A DNA stretch of 64,000 nucleotides from Collybia mongolica (GCA_013420905.1 JAAXNY010000011.1:2170001-2234000), one strand, 5' to 3'; positions 25,661-37,664 are shown, counted from the stretch's first letter. A program made the numbers and translations. The notes: generated from the letters alone by a model not told the origin.

Positions 25661-25680
25661 TGTCACATGTGTGACAGGAT
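25661..25680. repeat. Short inverted repeat containing an E-box
   Basis: Nine-base arms (CCTGTCACA and TGTGACAGG) separated by two bases, with the palindrome CACATGTG at the centre. It lies about 47 bp upstream of the ATG at 25614, between two co-oriented genes, so it could be a binding site for a dimeric (for example bHLH-type) factor or part of a terminator/promoter junction. The function is inferred only. Confidence 0.5.
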
Positions 25681-25743
25681 CTAGAAATTTCACTAAGTCC
25701 CACACCGCTTGTAACGTTTAATAATAGACCTATGTAGATACAT

Positions 25744-28700
25744 TTAAAGTGCCTTGGCTATATCATCTCTCACAGCCATATGGATAATTTCTTCATGATC
25801 AAGTGTAGACACAGCCTGAACAAACCTTTGAATGATCCACGCATCCCGCATTTTTCCAGTATTAAGGACTAGATCCGCCAAATCCCCATGATGGCGCACC
25901 GCCAATGAATTATCAGGAAGTCGCTCACGCTCAAGGAAAACAGGCCGGGAACCCGACAAGTCACAAGGGTGAGCTGCACAGTTGTGCTGAATGTTTGCAG
26001 CACAGAGAAGATCCTAAGATGCAAGTGTCAGATAATTTTCACAGTGTGAGGGTTTATTTACCGAAGGGGCTGCCATGTAGTATTCTTGAGAGCTCCGAAT
26101 TGTGGGCATTGAGTAAGGTAATGCCAGTTCACCAGTATTAAAAACCTCTACAAGGGTGATTGCTCCCTCAAGACGAGACAGGATTTCACGGATCTTTGCA
26201 ACCCGGTAATCCCCATTAATAACCTTGTAGACCACAAAGTCATCAATACTGACACGATCCTCGTTGTCAAGAACGATGTCAGCGCCTTCCCTGAATTTTG
26301 AGCCTCCCGGAGGTGGGCGGTAGTATTGTGATGAAATTGTGTCTGACCAATCTATAATTGATGAAGCTTTCTTATATCGGACAGCTCCTGGAGTTGAGAA
26401 TAAGTAAAGTTAGATAGAAAGGAAATGAGGATATACCCTTCTGCGACCTGCTAGGCGGTGACAACCCAAGTCTCGCTGATACAATTGACGGTGTCTGTCC
26501 TAAGGCAATGACAGAGGATCCAGCTTGTCGCCATGTAACTAATGTCTCACTGCCATCTTCTGACTCAAATTTTTCTTCATAAAAGCCACCACTGAGAAGA
26601 TGCCGGATACGAACAAGCCCAGCGGCATGTTTCGCAATATCAAGGGAAGGAGCCTGACGGTTGGAATGAATTGACCATGCCCGTATGATGGCATTGAATG
26701 CTTCAAAAACTTCAGTTGCAAAAAGGATTGCTGGCCCAAAGCGTCGAATGTGAGCGACGAGATGTAAAAGAAGATGAAATTTTGGTTTATTAAACCAGCG
26801 AGGAGTCCACCGAGCAGTGCAGTTTAGAAAGCGGTCGACTGCACTTTCTAATTTTGCCTGTCGAAGATAATTAGATTGTGCTAACAGTTAGCCTGAGTAT
26901 CGAGACATACAAGATATTCATCAAGATTATCAATCCGTGGTTGCCAAATCAAGGGGACCAGAGCTGCGAGAGCCGCCCAGGTTTGAAGGATACTGTCATC
27001 CAACAGGTCATACAGCGCAAATATTGCGATCTGCTCCACAATTTTGAAGTCACGTCCAACAAGTGATCCAGCGTATTGGACCAGCGTATGACCACGCAAG
27101 GATCCAATGCGGGGGTCAAGTCCCGACATGTCCATACTAGTCAATCGAACTTTCAGGGTTCCCTTCTGTTCATCTGAAAGACGCTCAATGGCATCCCGCC
27201 AAAAATACTTCACAAAGCCTAGCAACACAACATGAAGAATTTCCACTGGTGTATCAGAGTGTGGGTTTAGATCTGTCAGACCTGCTATGTCACCAGTAGA
27301 CAGATGATGCTAAAGGACACGATGGCTTACCTTTTATGCGCCATACTGGGCTATATGGCTGAGTTGGCATTGTGGACAGAATTCGGTGAGTTGCGGCCTC
27401 AGCACGAGGACCACTAAGCTTTTTGCGGGCATTGTCAATTTTGTCGACGAAATAATGGAGAAATTTGTCTTTGATACCAGTTGATGTGCGTAATATCTGA
27501 TTTTGCTTCTGTGGCTCCATTCCAACAACGTTCTCAAATATCTCGCGAGACGTCTTTTGAGTTTCTACAGGCTCGCGTGCCTTGCCAACCTACATATTGA
27601 GACCAGAAATGTGGGTCATGATAGTATATTCTTATATATTATTGGTTTTACCTGCATGAAACGCCGAACACGATCCACCATACCTGCAAAGGTTTCACCT
27701 TTTTTCACAGCACCGTCAAATTCTTCCATGTCATCACCATCTTTACCTTTGACCCAGCATGACCTGCAAAAGAATTTGGATCGAAGACCAGAGTGGCAAG
27801 CAAATTCACTCTGCATCGGGTTATCACCTAGTAAGGCCAGTATCCAGAGGATAACCAATACTGTCTCTCCATACAGACAGTCATAAACCTGAACACCGCC
27901 CGCTTGGCATTCCCTAGAATTAACAGGTCACATTAATAAGGATGTTACGATATAGCGTAACTTTCAATCATACTCAATATCTTCTACAAGACCTTCGAGC
28001 ATTTCTAATGGAGGTGCAGCATTTGATGTACAGAGAAAGTGAACATTGGCTTCCTTATGTGCATGTTCTCGTGGAAGCCCAGCGGCCACCATGAGAAAGC
28101 TGTTATGCTCGTTCCACTTTTTTGACCGATTCCCAGATGTGTCGTCACAATACAGCCAGGCAGGGTAAGCAACCACTCGCGAACCTTTGGCCTTGTTGCG
28201 CCACTCATTGAGGAGTGGATAAGGCCACGGCTGCAATAGCGCTTCATTGGAAGCATCTCGCATCCCTATAGTCGATTAGATTTGGTTTGTTGCAATGCAC
28301 CGGGTCTCATACCTGCAATCTGAGTTGCTGATGGGACTCCCGGGCCTAGGTAGGCACCATTGTGAATGTCGCTCCCCGAAAGCAATAACTGGTTATCAGA
28401 GAACGTTAACTCATCCCATCGTTCAACAACCCAACCCCCATTCAAGGTAACCATTCGCCAGGCACGACACATCATGACACCGGCTTTCTTGTACCAGCGC
28501 GTTGGAATACACATAGTTCCATCATGAAGTCGTGTTGGCTCCATAATAAAGTAATCATTGAGCCCGACTCGGTGCATGGGAGTAAGCTGACGTGGGTCAA
28601 CATCATGTAGCCAACGAGAAGCTTGCGTTGCAGATGTCAAGACCTGACCAGTATCTTCTGGGTAAACTTCTAGTACGTTTCTCACTGCCGGATTTGAGAA

Positions 28701-29777
28701 ATCCTGGCCAACAGTCAGTATAGAACATAGTGAGATCACACCGAATTTACCAGTGCTATCATAGATGATGGTTTTATAATATGGTAGGTGTGTCCCAACG
28801 AGCCCAAATGGCGGGAGATGCCTACACCACACAAGCCCTCCATTACTGCTGACGTGGATTTTATATTTGAAATCGTAGGAACATCAGTCACTCCATTAAT
28901 CCCCAATAGCCAGAGCATGACTTCCAAATCCTTGTGCGAAAAAACCGACCTCGGGAGTTGTGATACAATATCGAGTGTACATGACTGTTATCTACATTAG
29001 CAACGTATTGAGATGGTAATAGAGAGGCTGACACTGCGGTCAGGCCAGGGGCTCCAGACGCCGGTCGACGAAGATCGGGGCAGACCACGGCGACGGACTG
29101 ATGGCAGGCTATGTTTTTCTACATAAATAATGAGAAAGGGGCCAAAAGAAACAATCTATATACTTACCAGCAGGAACATCAGGAGGGGGTGGTAAGAATG
29201 TATCCTCAACATCCCCGGATCCTTCATCCTCATCCTCAGAGTCTTCGTTGAGTAAGAATGCGTCGAGTGCTCTGTTAACCGCTTCGCGAACGGCGGTCCG
29301 ATGACTGCGATGAGCAAGATATGCATTGGGAGTGAAGTCGTCGACTTGTATTGCGCTGGGGCCAACCGGTGAGGCCATCTGTGGGGAATGCCTTGGTGGG
29401 GGAGATGGTACAGGAGATGGTGATGGATGCGTCGAATGGCCAACTTGACTATATGTGTTGAGCATATCTAAGAACGGATCGCCTGCAGGATGATCGTCAA
29501 CCATCATAACCCCAGCTGGGGTATCTTCAATCGCAGCGACGTTAGCAGCTTCCAGACTCGCGATATAACGGTCGGTTGCCCGACGATGCTTGGCTGTACC
29601 CCCGTGGATGACAGCATTTCGCGCAGTCATCGTCTCAGGAGCATCGTTGCACCTCAAGCATGACCAGAACTGCCGGTCAACTCGTACAAAATCTAGATAA
29701 AGAGTCAGTGGTGGGAACATATTATTCTCGAACAAGCTCGACATACTTTCTGGATCAGAAAGACGGGCAATAGACAT
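25744..29777 (-). CDS. Large transposase-like protein (DNA transposon-derived, family unassigned)
   Basis: A multi-exon minus-strand gene. The start is ATG 29777 (MSIARLSDPE), followed by a short intron and a C2H2-like finger (FWSCLRCNDAPETM, with later His residues). An acidic region (LLNEDSEDEDEGSGDVED) follows. The conserved core includes SILTVGQDFSNPAVRNVLEV, PEDTGQVLTSA, YPAWLYCDDTSGNRSKKW, NEHNSFLMVAAGLPRE, ALLGDNPMQSEFACHSGL, and FFCRSCWVKGKDGD, then a long helical C-terminal part ending near 25744. I recall this arrangement from a widespread basidiomycete family. Its layout (finger, acidic-residue-rich core, Cys-rich GKF.CR.C-like stretch) resembles CACTA/Plavaka-type transposases, but I could not assign it. 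The core reads through its introns without obvious stops, so it may be intact. No terminal inverted repeats were found, so mobility is unproven. Confidence 0.6.
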
Positions 29778-30686
29778 TGATAGAAGAACGAAATTAATAA
29801 TAATAAAGTTGAAGATATATTGTCCACAGTATAGCACAGATCGCAAGTAGCGTTCAAGAAGAGAGGTAAGTCACTGTGCAAGCCAGGTACTCTACGCAGG
29901 GTGAGGGCAGAGATCAAGTGAAGATTGCAGGCGTAGAACTGCCAGCAGAGCACACTTATTTTACACTCCGAATGCACTCCGACCTTCACGCTCCTGGCAG
30001 GTGGTTCAGGCTGAAAGCCACGTGCGAGCGAGTATTTGGCAGTGTACTTTTGGGCATATGACCACTGGCTCGCGACGAGTACGTGAGTGCCACGAGCTAT
30101 GTACTCCATTCGTAGACCTTCTACCAGACTTTTTGCTTGACTTTGCCGAGGTGGCGAGCCTCGAGGTGACGGTGCGTGGCACCGCAGACGCAGAAAGAGT
30201 ACACGCAAGCACACGCCCGTCTCAGCTGATCGTGTGCAAATACCACTCCAGCGGGTCAGCACCCCCTCTTGCGAAGTCGACGCGATGACTCAGAGCTCCC
30301 CCCCCCCCCCCTCCCTCCTCCCTCTCGCGTAGTAGTGGTAACACGCGCACATAGGTGCCCATATGCACGAGGAATCGCGGCGTCCGTCCCCATTCGTGGG
30401 GGCGATGTGAATAGATAGGAGACTCCCAGGCTTTGGCGGGTGGGTGACCCACTGGTGACGTTCGAACTTTCGACTGAGAAGAACTTGAGAGAGAGATAAC
30501 GCGGCCTCCGCACCGTCCCCTTAGTACCACGCGGGCCCAGTCTTCTCTTAATAATGTGTTTACTCAGCTGGTCCCGGGGCGTTGCTGCCGTGTGCCCCGC
30601 TGTGAGGAAGTATATATTCTGCACTCCCCTCCCCCGGCGCTGGGCTACACGTCAAACTTTGACGTTGTGTGACTGGTTGTAACGCG
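29778..30686. other. Promoter region before the second beta-glucosidase
   Basis: About 0.9 kb between divergent genes. It includes a C-run of 14 bases at 30298-30311, a TATATAT element at 30611-30617 about 70 bp before the ATG at 30687, and an exact 7-base-arm inverted repeat with a one-base centre at 30650-30664 (CGTCAAA C TTTGACG) between the TATA box and the start codon. The open frames at 29705-30530 look like shadows. Confidence 0.45.
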
Positions 30687-33600
30687 ATGGTCTCGCGACG
30701 CTTCCGCAGACTAACACTCCTGTCAGCGGTGGTGATATGGGCGTCCGCCCCCCTCGCGTCGTCCATAACCCCCAGCGCCTCCTCCGCCTCCGCCTCCGCG
30801 TCGCACTCTGCTAGCGCGTCGACCACGAGCCACGCGGACACGCTCACGTCTACGCCGGCCAGCTCCTCCGTCCAGCTTCCTTCGTCGGGTGTCTCGACCT
30901 CGTCTTCGGGTGTGGGGTCTACGCCCGCGTCGTCGTCGAGCGCTAGTGCCAGCGGTACCGGGACCGCGAGTGGCTTCGTGCCCTTCCCGCCGCCGTCACA
31001 GGCCCCGATCCCCGGTGTCTTCCCGGTGACGAGTCCCCAGCACCCGCCGCCTACGGATGATTCCATGCAGATTGTGCCTGACTTTACGCCTGCGTGGGCT
31101 GCGGCGTATAAGAAGGCGAAGGCTAAGGTACGTGCTTGGCTTGGTTTTAGTGGTGGCTTATGACTTTATGGCTGTTGTAGATTGCGAGTTTCAGCCTTGA
31201 GGAGCTTGTTAGCGTGACGACTGGGATGGAGGCGTCTGGGTTCCAGGGTCGTTGTGTGGTGAGTGACCTTTTTTGGCCCTCTATGGGTTTTTGGCGTCGC
31301 TGATTTTTTGTGCGCCTTAGGGAAATATCCCGCCGATTGAACCTGCTACTGGTCGAGGATGGGCTGGGCTATGCCTTGAGGTATGTTGCGCGAAAACGCA
31401 CGGCCCGGGGAAGTGGCCTAATGACGTTCCAGGACTCGCCTTTGGGAGTTCGTCTGGCCGACTTTGTGACTTCGTTCCCGACTGGGATTAACACTGCAGC
31501 GACGTGCGTCCATATTTAACCCCACACCCCTAAAGCCGAAGCTGATGATGCTCGGATCGTAGGTTCAACCGTTCGCTAATACGCTTGCGGGGCTTGTTTA
31601 TGGGACAGGAGCATAAAGGGAAAGGTGTCAATGTGGCCCTTGGCCCTATGATGAATTTGGCGCGCGTCGCTGAGGGCGGGAGGAACTTTGAAGGTTTTGG
31701 AGAAGACCCTTTCTTGGCAGGAGAAGGTACTACTCGCATTCGGGCGTCGTAGATCGTAGTTGCTGATCCTCCTCATAGCGGCGTATGAGACTATTCTGGG
31801 CATGCAAGAAGGCGGGGTCCAAGCCTGTGCAAAACACTTTATTGACAAGTACGTCCCGAAAAACTGCATTTTCACCTGTGGAGCTAACTTCAATAATTTT
31901 CTTTTTTACTCACTAGTGAACAAGAGCACGCACGTATGACATCATCGTCGAACGTCGACGACCGCACACAACATGAAATATACGCCCATCCATTCTTAAG
32001 AAGCGTGATGGCAGGGGTCACCAGCGTGATGTGCAGCTACAGTGTGTTTATCTCCATCTTGCGAAGTTTTGTAGTGGCTCCTCACACCCCATTAGATCAA
32101 GTTAACAATACATACGCATGCGAGAACGACAAGACTCTAAACGATATACTAAAGCGGGAGTTCGGCTTTCAAGGATGTGAGCGGCCTTTTCGTGAAGAGT
32201 TATTGACGATATTATACTCACATAATTTCCGTATCTCTAGACGTCGTGTCTGATTGGGGAGGGTAAATTTCCGTCCATCTTCATACCCTGCCACACGATT
32301 AATCATCAGCTTAGGACACATTCCACCCTCTCTGCGGCTGCTGGGCTCGACGTGCGCTGGCCGTGTCGCTATTCACCAATACTGTGCCTGATATTTGATT
32401 CACCTAGATGACCATGCCTGGGAACGTTGGAAGAGGCCCTGGATCATTCTTCGGCGGGAACCTCACGGCCTTCGTGCAGAACCACACAATTTCCGAAGAT
32501 CGCGTGAGGGATATGGCTGTAAGTCTTCTTTGGTGTCAGCCATCATCTTTCGCTAAAATGAATGAATGACAGACCCGTATTTTTGCTGGATGGTTTTTCC
32601 TAAACCAAGATTCTCCTTCCTTCCCAGCGGTGAATTTCAACGGGAATAAACAGGGTGACGAGGCGACAAATGAGCATGTGGATGTTCAGGGCGACCACTT
32701 TAAAGTCGTCAGGGAGATTGGTGCGGCCAGCACTGTCTTGTTGAAGAACGAACGAGGGGCATTACCCTTGAAGCGTCCAAGGAGCATTATGTTGGCCGGC
32801 AGCGATGCTGGACCCGCACGAATTGCCGGACCAAACGCTTTCAGAGACCAAGGCGGAAATGATGGAGTTCTTGCCATGGGAGGGGGAAGCGGGTAAATAT
32901 CTTCTTTCTATGTTCAATATTGAAAGCTAATCAGTCCACGTTTTTATCAAGCACGAGTGATCTTACTTACCTTATTTCGGTGAGAGTCACAAAGTCCCCT
33001 GATTTGAGTAATGCATTAACTAGGTATTAGCCCTACGAAGCCCTGCAACGTCGAGCAAGAGAAGACCGGACCAGTGTATCATGGATATTTGATGATTTCA
33101 ATCTGGGCAGGGCGTCAAGCATGGCAGTTGGGAGATCTGCGGCTCTTGTATTCATCAATTCGGACTCGAGCGAGGGGAGTGACCGGTGAGCACGTTTCAT
33201 AGTCGACGTTAGTCAATGGCTGATGTTTATTCCATGAAAAGGACCAACATTACTGCATGGCACGGAGGGGATGACTTGGTGCTTGCCGTAGCTGCTCAAA
33301 ACAACAATACAATTGTGGTTGTCCACAGTGTCGGCCAGCTGATCGTTGAGCCTTGGATTGACCATCCAAATGTTACAGCGGTAGGGGCTGATTCGCGTAG
33401 GACAATTCGTGATCACTGATCGTCTTTGTGTAGGTCTTGTGGGCTGGTGCACCTGGACAGGAGGCAGGAAATTCCATCACAGATGTATTGTACGGTGACT
33501 GGAATCCATCTGGGAGATTGCCATACACGATTGCCAAACGCCTAGAGGACTATCCTGCTCAGGTTGTACTTGGCAGCGGTACCCCTACAAACGCATTGCC

Positions 33601-34357
33601 TGTGCCATACGACGACCGGTAAGGAACGATAGCTCGATAGACTGCCATTTGTTAAACAGTATCTGCTAGCCTTCTCATCGGGTACAGAGGATTTGATGCT
33701 GTGAGTTATTCAACTCCAAAGCGTCACCCTTGTAACACTGAATATTGACTACTATCTCAAAGCGGAATATAACCCCTCGATTCGAATTTGGTTTCGGCCT
33801 TAGCTATACGAAGTTTTCGTACAGCAATCTGCGTATAGCCAGAATACCCAGCAGTAAGTCCGCGCAATCAGACTTAGAGAAGAACTGGGATGCTGGAAAG
33901 GCGAGTCCCATTGCGGTCGGTTCATCGACAGCTGCATGGTGAGCATGACTTTAATAATCTCGTTTTTGATAATTGATGATTCACACCTTCAAGGTTGCAC
34001 CGACCAGCTTTCAAGGTCACTTTTGATGTAAAGAACACCGGCTCTGTTGCGGGTGGGGAGGTGTGTACAAAGCTTTCTCCATCCGTTCGCCCAGGACCTA
34101 ACAGGTCGTCACAGATTCCACAGCTCTACTTACAAATGCCAGCTTCGGCCGAAGAACCCCCCTCAATTTTGAAAGGTTTTACCGATGTCCAATTGCGACC
34201 AGGACAACATAAATCACTAGAAATCACCCTCTCACGTCATTCACTCTCGGTATGGGATATTGTTGACCAAGGATGGAAAAAGCCAGAAGGGACTATTGGA
34301 GTCGCAGTGGGGGCTAGTTCGAGGGATTTCAGGTTGCATGGGAAGATCCCTGCTTGA
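30687..34357 (+). CDS. Secreted GH3 beta-glucosidase, copy 2
   Basis: Paralogue of the gene at 19757-23472, with matching exon structure wherever I compared the two. The frame opens upstream, but the first ATG is 30687 ([16 protein letters not shown]), followed by a signal peptide and a Ser/Thr-rich linker ending in [16 protein letters not shown]. The GH3 N-domain has [20 protein letters not shown] and nucleophile Asp in YVVSDWGG (around 32240-32260). The C-domain has [19 protein letters not shown] and [16 protein letters not shown], then a fibronectin-III-like end ([22 protein letters not shown]). All introns appear as GT-AG and keep frame. One difference stands out: the loop after the probable acid/base Glu reads [11 protein letters not shown], about eight to nine residues shorter than in copy 1 (YITVDGNEG is absent). 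Its activity may differ or be reduced. It converges on the SDR gene, ending 58 bp away. Confidence 0.92.
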
Positions 34358-34415
34358 ATTGATTTCTGTATATCCAAATGTACTTGTACAAGACCATTCA
34401 ATGGTCATTAAAAGC

Positions 34416-35599
34416 TTATGCCTCTATTTCTTCCCGTAAGTTCAGGAGCCGGCCTGAAAGTAAGTCAGATTCGGCAACTGATCGAGTCGATGAAGGATGC
34501 GCATACCTTCCATGCCACCATTAATCATGATGACTTCACCTGAAACGTGTCCAGATACAACGCGGGAGGAAAGCACAACGATTTGATTCGCTACATCGCT
34601 GGGATTACCATATTTCTTCATGGGTGTGCTGTTACAGAAGATTAGCTTCAGACAAGTGCAATTCTGTCAAAATCCCACGTTGCCAGAGCCCGATATACAG
34701 TGAGAGGATCTTTCAAAGCCTCTTCGGCCATCGGCTTGGATATTGATGAGATCTTGGTTATGTTACAAGAATATTGACAGCATACCGTAGCCACCCATCC
34801 GGGAGCAATGCAATTAACGCGGCCCCTCGGCGCGATCTTTACGATCTCGTTCTTGAGTGTTAATGCAAAACCATACATTATCGCTAATTGAGGCGGCTTG
34901 AGAAATTATTATTTTCGGCTCATCAGATGGACTCACCGCTCTTTGAAGCAGAATAATCAGAATGACCCGCCTCGCCTGACATCATGTTTCAACTTGGCTG
35001 ACCATGATCATGATATAAAACGCTTACCGAATTTCCCAGAACTACTACCAATGAATATCATCGAGGCGTAATCCTTTGCTTCCTTGGAAGCAGTCTGAAG
35101 GCCTCGCAAATATGCTCTTGCAACCAGGAAAGGAGCTGTTAGATTGATGTCTATTGTGGACTTCCATCGATCAAGCGGCATCTGAACGACAGGCTCATCC
35201 GCCGTGGGCCAGACACCATGACTGATAACGACGACCTGAACGGGCCCAAACGATGAAGCGGCCTGTGAGAATAATCTGTCAACCTCACTCTCGGAGGTAA
35301 GGTCTGCCTGGAGGGTTTGGATCTTCTGTGGACCATATTCGGCGACCAACGGCTCTAAAACCTTGGAATTCGCGTTGTAGTGGGCTGTGACCTTGGATCC
35401 TTGTTCTGTTACGTACAAGTTATTGATATACTCTCCGTACGATAAGCATCGCGGGACTGACTGAGAAAGACATGTACTGTTTCCAGGCCTATACCACCAC
35501 TAGCACCTGTTAATATCGGGAGATTAATACGACCTGTGCAAATGCATCTAGTGGCTTACCTGTGATAAAGATGTGTACATTCTTTAAGTCAAGGTCCAT
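34416..35599 (-). CDS. Short-chain dehydrogenase/reductase
   Basis: NAD(P)-dependent oxidoreductase of the classical SDR family. The start is ATG 35599 (MDLDLKNVHIFITG). After an intron the cofactor-binding GASGGIGLETVHVFL is completed, and the chain continues with KQGSKVTAHYNANSKVLEPL and AEYGPQKIQTLQADLTSESE, then NISHG-like VVVISHGVWPTAD. The active-site strand ASMIFIGSSSG holds the catalytic Ser, and the YSASKS exon (about 34975) supplies the Tyr-x-x-x-Lys pair. RGRVNCIAPGWVAT follows. The C-terminus, joined over two introns, reads SGHVSGEVIMINGG then MEGRLLNLREEIEA with TAA at 34416-34418. The substrate is unknown. Size and motifs fit a 3-oxoacyl-ACP-reductase/glucose-dehydrogenase-like SDR. 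All catalytic residues are visible. Confidence 0.87.
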
Positions 35600-36294
35600 A
35601 TCTATCGTCGAATTATGTATGCGGGTGGGAAGTAAATGGGCAATTTCAGTCGATAATAGGTTGAGCCCCTAGGCCAACACGTGATTGAAACCTCGGATCT
35701 AATAGCTTTGGCTCGGCGCGTAGCTTAATCGTGAGTTGGGTGGCTAGGACTCCGCCATTCTCGAGTTTATGGATCCATGATTATCGTCGGGGCCCTGTTT
35801 ACGAGAACCAACTGGGAATAGAATATGGCTGATACCCTGGGGCCCACGATTGGACATCAAGCCCGGCAGATTCTAAGCCCAACGCCGAACGCGTCTGACC
35901 TGAATTAGCGTGACGTCTGTTAAAAGACTCCTGTAATCATGAGGCCGACGCGCACAGAAAATTTGGGCGGGTAAAACACAAATCGGGCAAGATTTCAAAG
36001 TTATAGAAGACTATGGTGAGCACACCGTGAATTAACTGGTCGCGGTCCAGAAGGTCCCTTGCTGAGCATAGCCGTTGCAATTTGATATCATCGGACATCG
36101 CCACTTGTCGAAAATGATTAATGATTGACGAAGTTTGGTTCCGATTCCCGAGCATCCATTGTCCAGGCACGTGCTGAAAATTTAAACACCGCTTGAAAGG
36201 GTTCACCGTGGCCGTGACCACAAGTTCAACTTGTTCAACCACCTCGACAACTTGAACTTTCAACGTTCACCGTGTTGACGATAGTACCTACAGA
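35600..36294. other. Divergent promoter region
   Basis: About 0.7 kb between the divergent SDR and E2 genes. An antisense open frame (35937-36263) has no recognisable protein features. Nothing specific was recognised apart from its likely role as a two-way promoter. Confidence 0.35.
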
Positions 36295-37374
36295 ATGGTA
36301 TGTATCTAACCTTTGTAAGAACTAATATCTAATCCATTTCGCTCCTTTTCAAGTCGCTCGCCCCAGCAGCCATGCGTCGTATCATGCGAGAGCTTAGTGA
36401 GCTCAAAAAGGGTCCACCGGAGGGCATCCGCATCCACACGAGTGAGGAGGATATGCTAGACGTAACAGGCATTATTGAAGGCCCAGGTCAGTCCGCGAAC
36501 TGACGCGTTTCTTCACGCGGCGGCTGACGAACTGAATGTGGCAGAGGGCACACCATACGCCGGAGGGTACTTCAGGGTCAAGTTCAAATTCACAGAAGAG
36601 TTTCCCGCGGCTCCACCTAAGTGTAAGGTAATTTATGAACTAACCTTGGATTAATAGCTAACCGTTGTTTCAGGTTGGTTTGCCACGAAGATATTCCACC
36701 CCAACGTCTCTACTGCCGGCGAAATCTGTGTCAACACGCTGAAAAAAGACTGGAAGTCTACTTACGGGATCGAGCATATTCTAGTGACCGTCAAGTGCTT
36801 GTTGATTTACCCTAACCCGGAATCAGCGCTCGATGAGGAGGCGGGGAAATTGCTGCTTGAGGATTATGGCAGTTATTGTAGCCGAGCGAAGCTGATCACG
36901 AGTGTCCATGCGACGCCGCGAGTGCGGCCTGCAGAATTCGACACGCCAGCGGACGCGTCTTCATCATCATCGCCGTCGGCGGTACCCTCGTCATCAACTT
37001 CACCGTCTCTGGCCTCTTCATTCTCCCCCTCCAAATCTTCAAACATTGTATCATCTGGGTCGATGCCTGCACTCAAACTGCCCATAGTTACACGGAAATC
37101 TGCATCTCCACCACCGCAGTCCGTCAGTCGTAAGCTATCACCATCACACTTGTTGGGAGACAAAGACGGGGTTATCTCGCCCAGCAAAGAGCGACACACG
37201 TCACCGTCACCGCTAGGGACTGCTGATGCTAATGTCGGAGGCAAAGCTACGATGGTTAAGGTGGGCACGGCACCTAATGTTTCAGCCACGGGCACGAAGG
37301 CGGTGAAGAGGGCTGCGACAGGTGGTGGAGCGACGAATGCAGAGAAGAGGAAGAAAGCACTCAAGAGACTTTGA
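36295..37374 (+). CDS. Ubiquitin-conjugating enzyme E2, UBE2S type
   Basis: Carries ubiquitin as a thioester and, in the UBE2S family, elongates Lys11-linked chains with the anaphase-promoting complex. Exons: possibly the ATG alone (36295-36297), then 36354-36486, 36545-36622, 36674-37374 (304 residues). If translation instead begins at the ATG 36372, the protein has 297 residues. The UBC fold includes [32 protein letters not shown] and the catalytic Cys in [13 protein letters not shown] (about residue 90), then [21 protein letters not shown] Ser/Pro-rich low-complexity stretch leads to a basic C-terminus [10 protein letters not shown]. This parallels the Lys-rich tail ending in Leu-Arg-Arg-Leu by which UBE2S binds the anaphase-promoting complex. 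Catalytic features are intact, and the family call rests on both domain and tail. Confidence 0.92.
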
Positions 37375-37664
37375 GTTATGTGTATCACTTCGCTCATGAG
37401 ATCTTGAACTGGACGGTTCGTATATACACGTGCGGTTGAATGCCTCGTGTTGTGAGGGAGGTTCGATCTTATTTAATTATATCTCCTACTTGCGAGTGTG
37501 TTTGGTTATGAGTAACAAGCTTTTGCAAGTTGGCATCTAGGGTCTTGTGCTGTTTTCACTTCATATGTTAGATTTTATCAACGAGAACTTGTATTTTGTT
37601 ACAATTGTGAAGAATCCATCATGGTGTGTAGCTGTCCAATTACATGTCGTTCTAGGTCGATCAT
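37375..37664. other. Intergenic region between convergent genes
   Basis: About 290 bp, AT-rich, holding the 3' ends of the E2 and aldehyde dehydrogenase genes. No reading frame or repeat was recognised. Confidence 0.4.

Noticed and set aside
29705..30262. 185-codon antisense frame upstream of the transposase-like gene
   Set aside because: Runs through the splice signals of the real first exon and lacks protein features.
30560..31066. 168-codon antisense frame opposite the second glucosidase start
   Set aside because: Mirrors the Ser-rich linker (Gly/Ala/Asp-rich complement); a shadow of repetitive codons.
36873..37397. 174-codon antisense frame over the E2 tail
   Set aside because: Complement of the Ser/Pro-rich tail, with no independent support.
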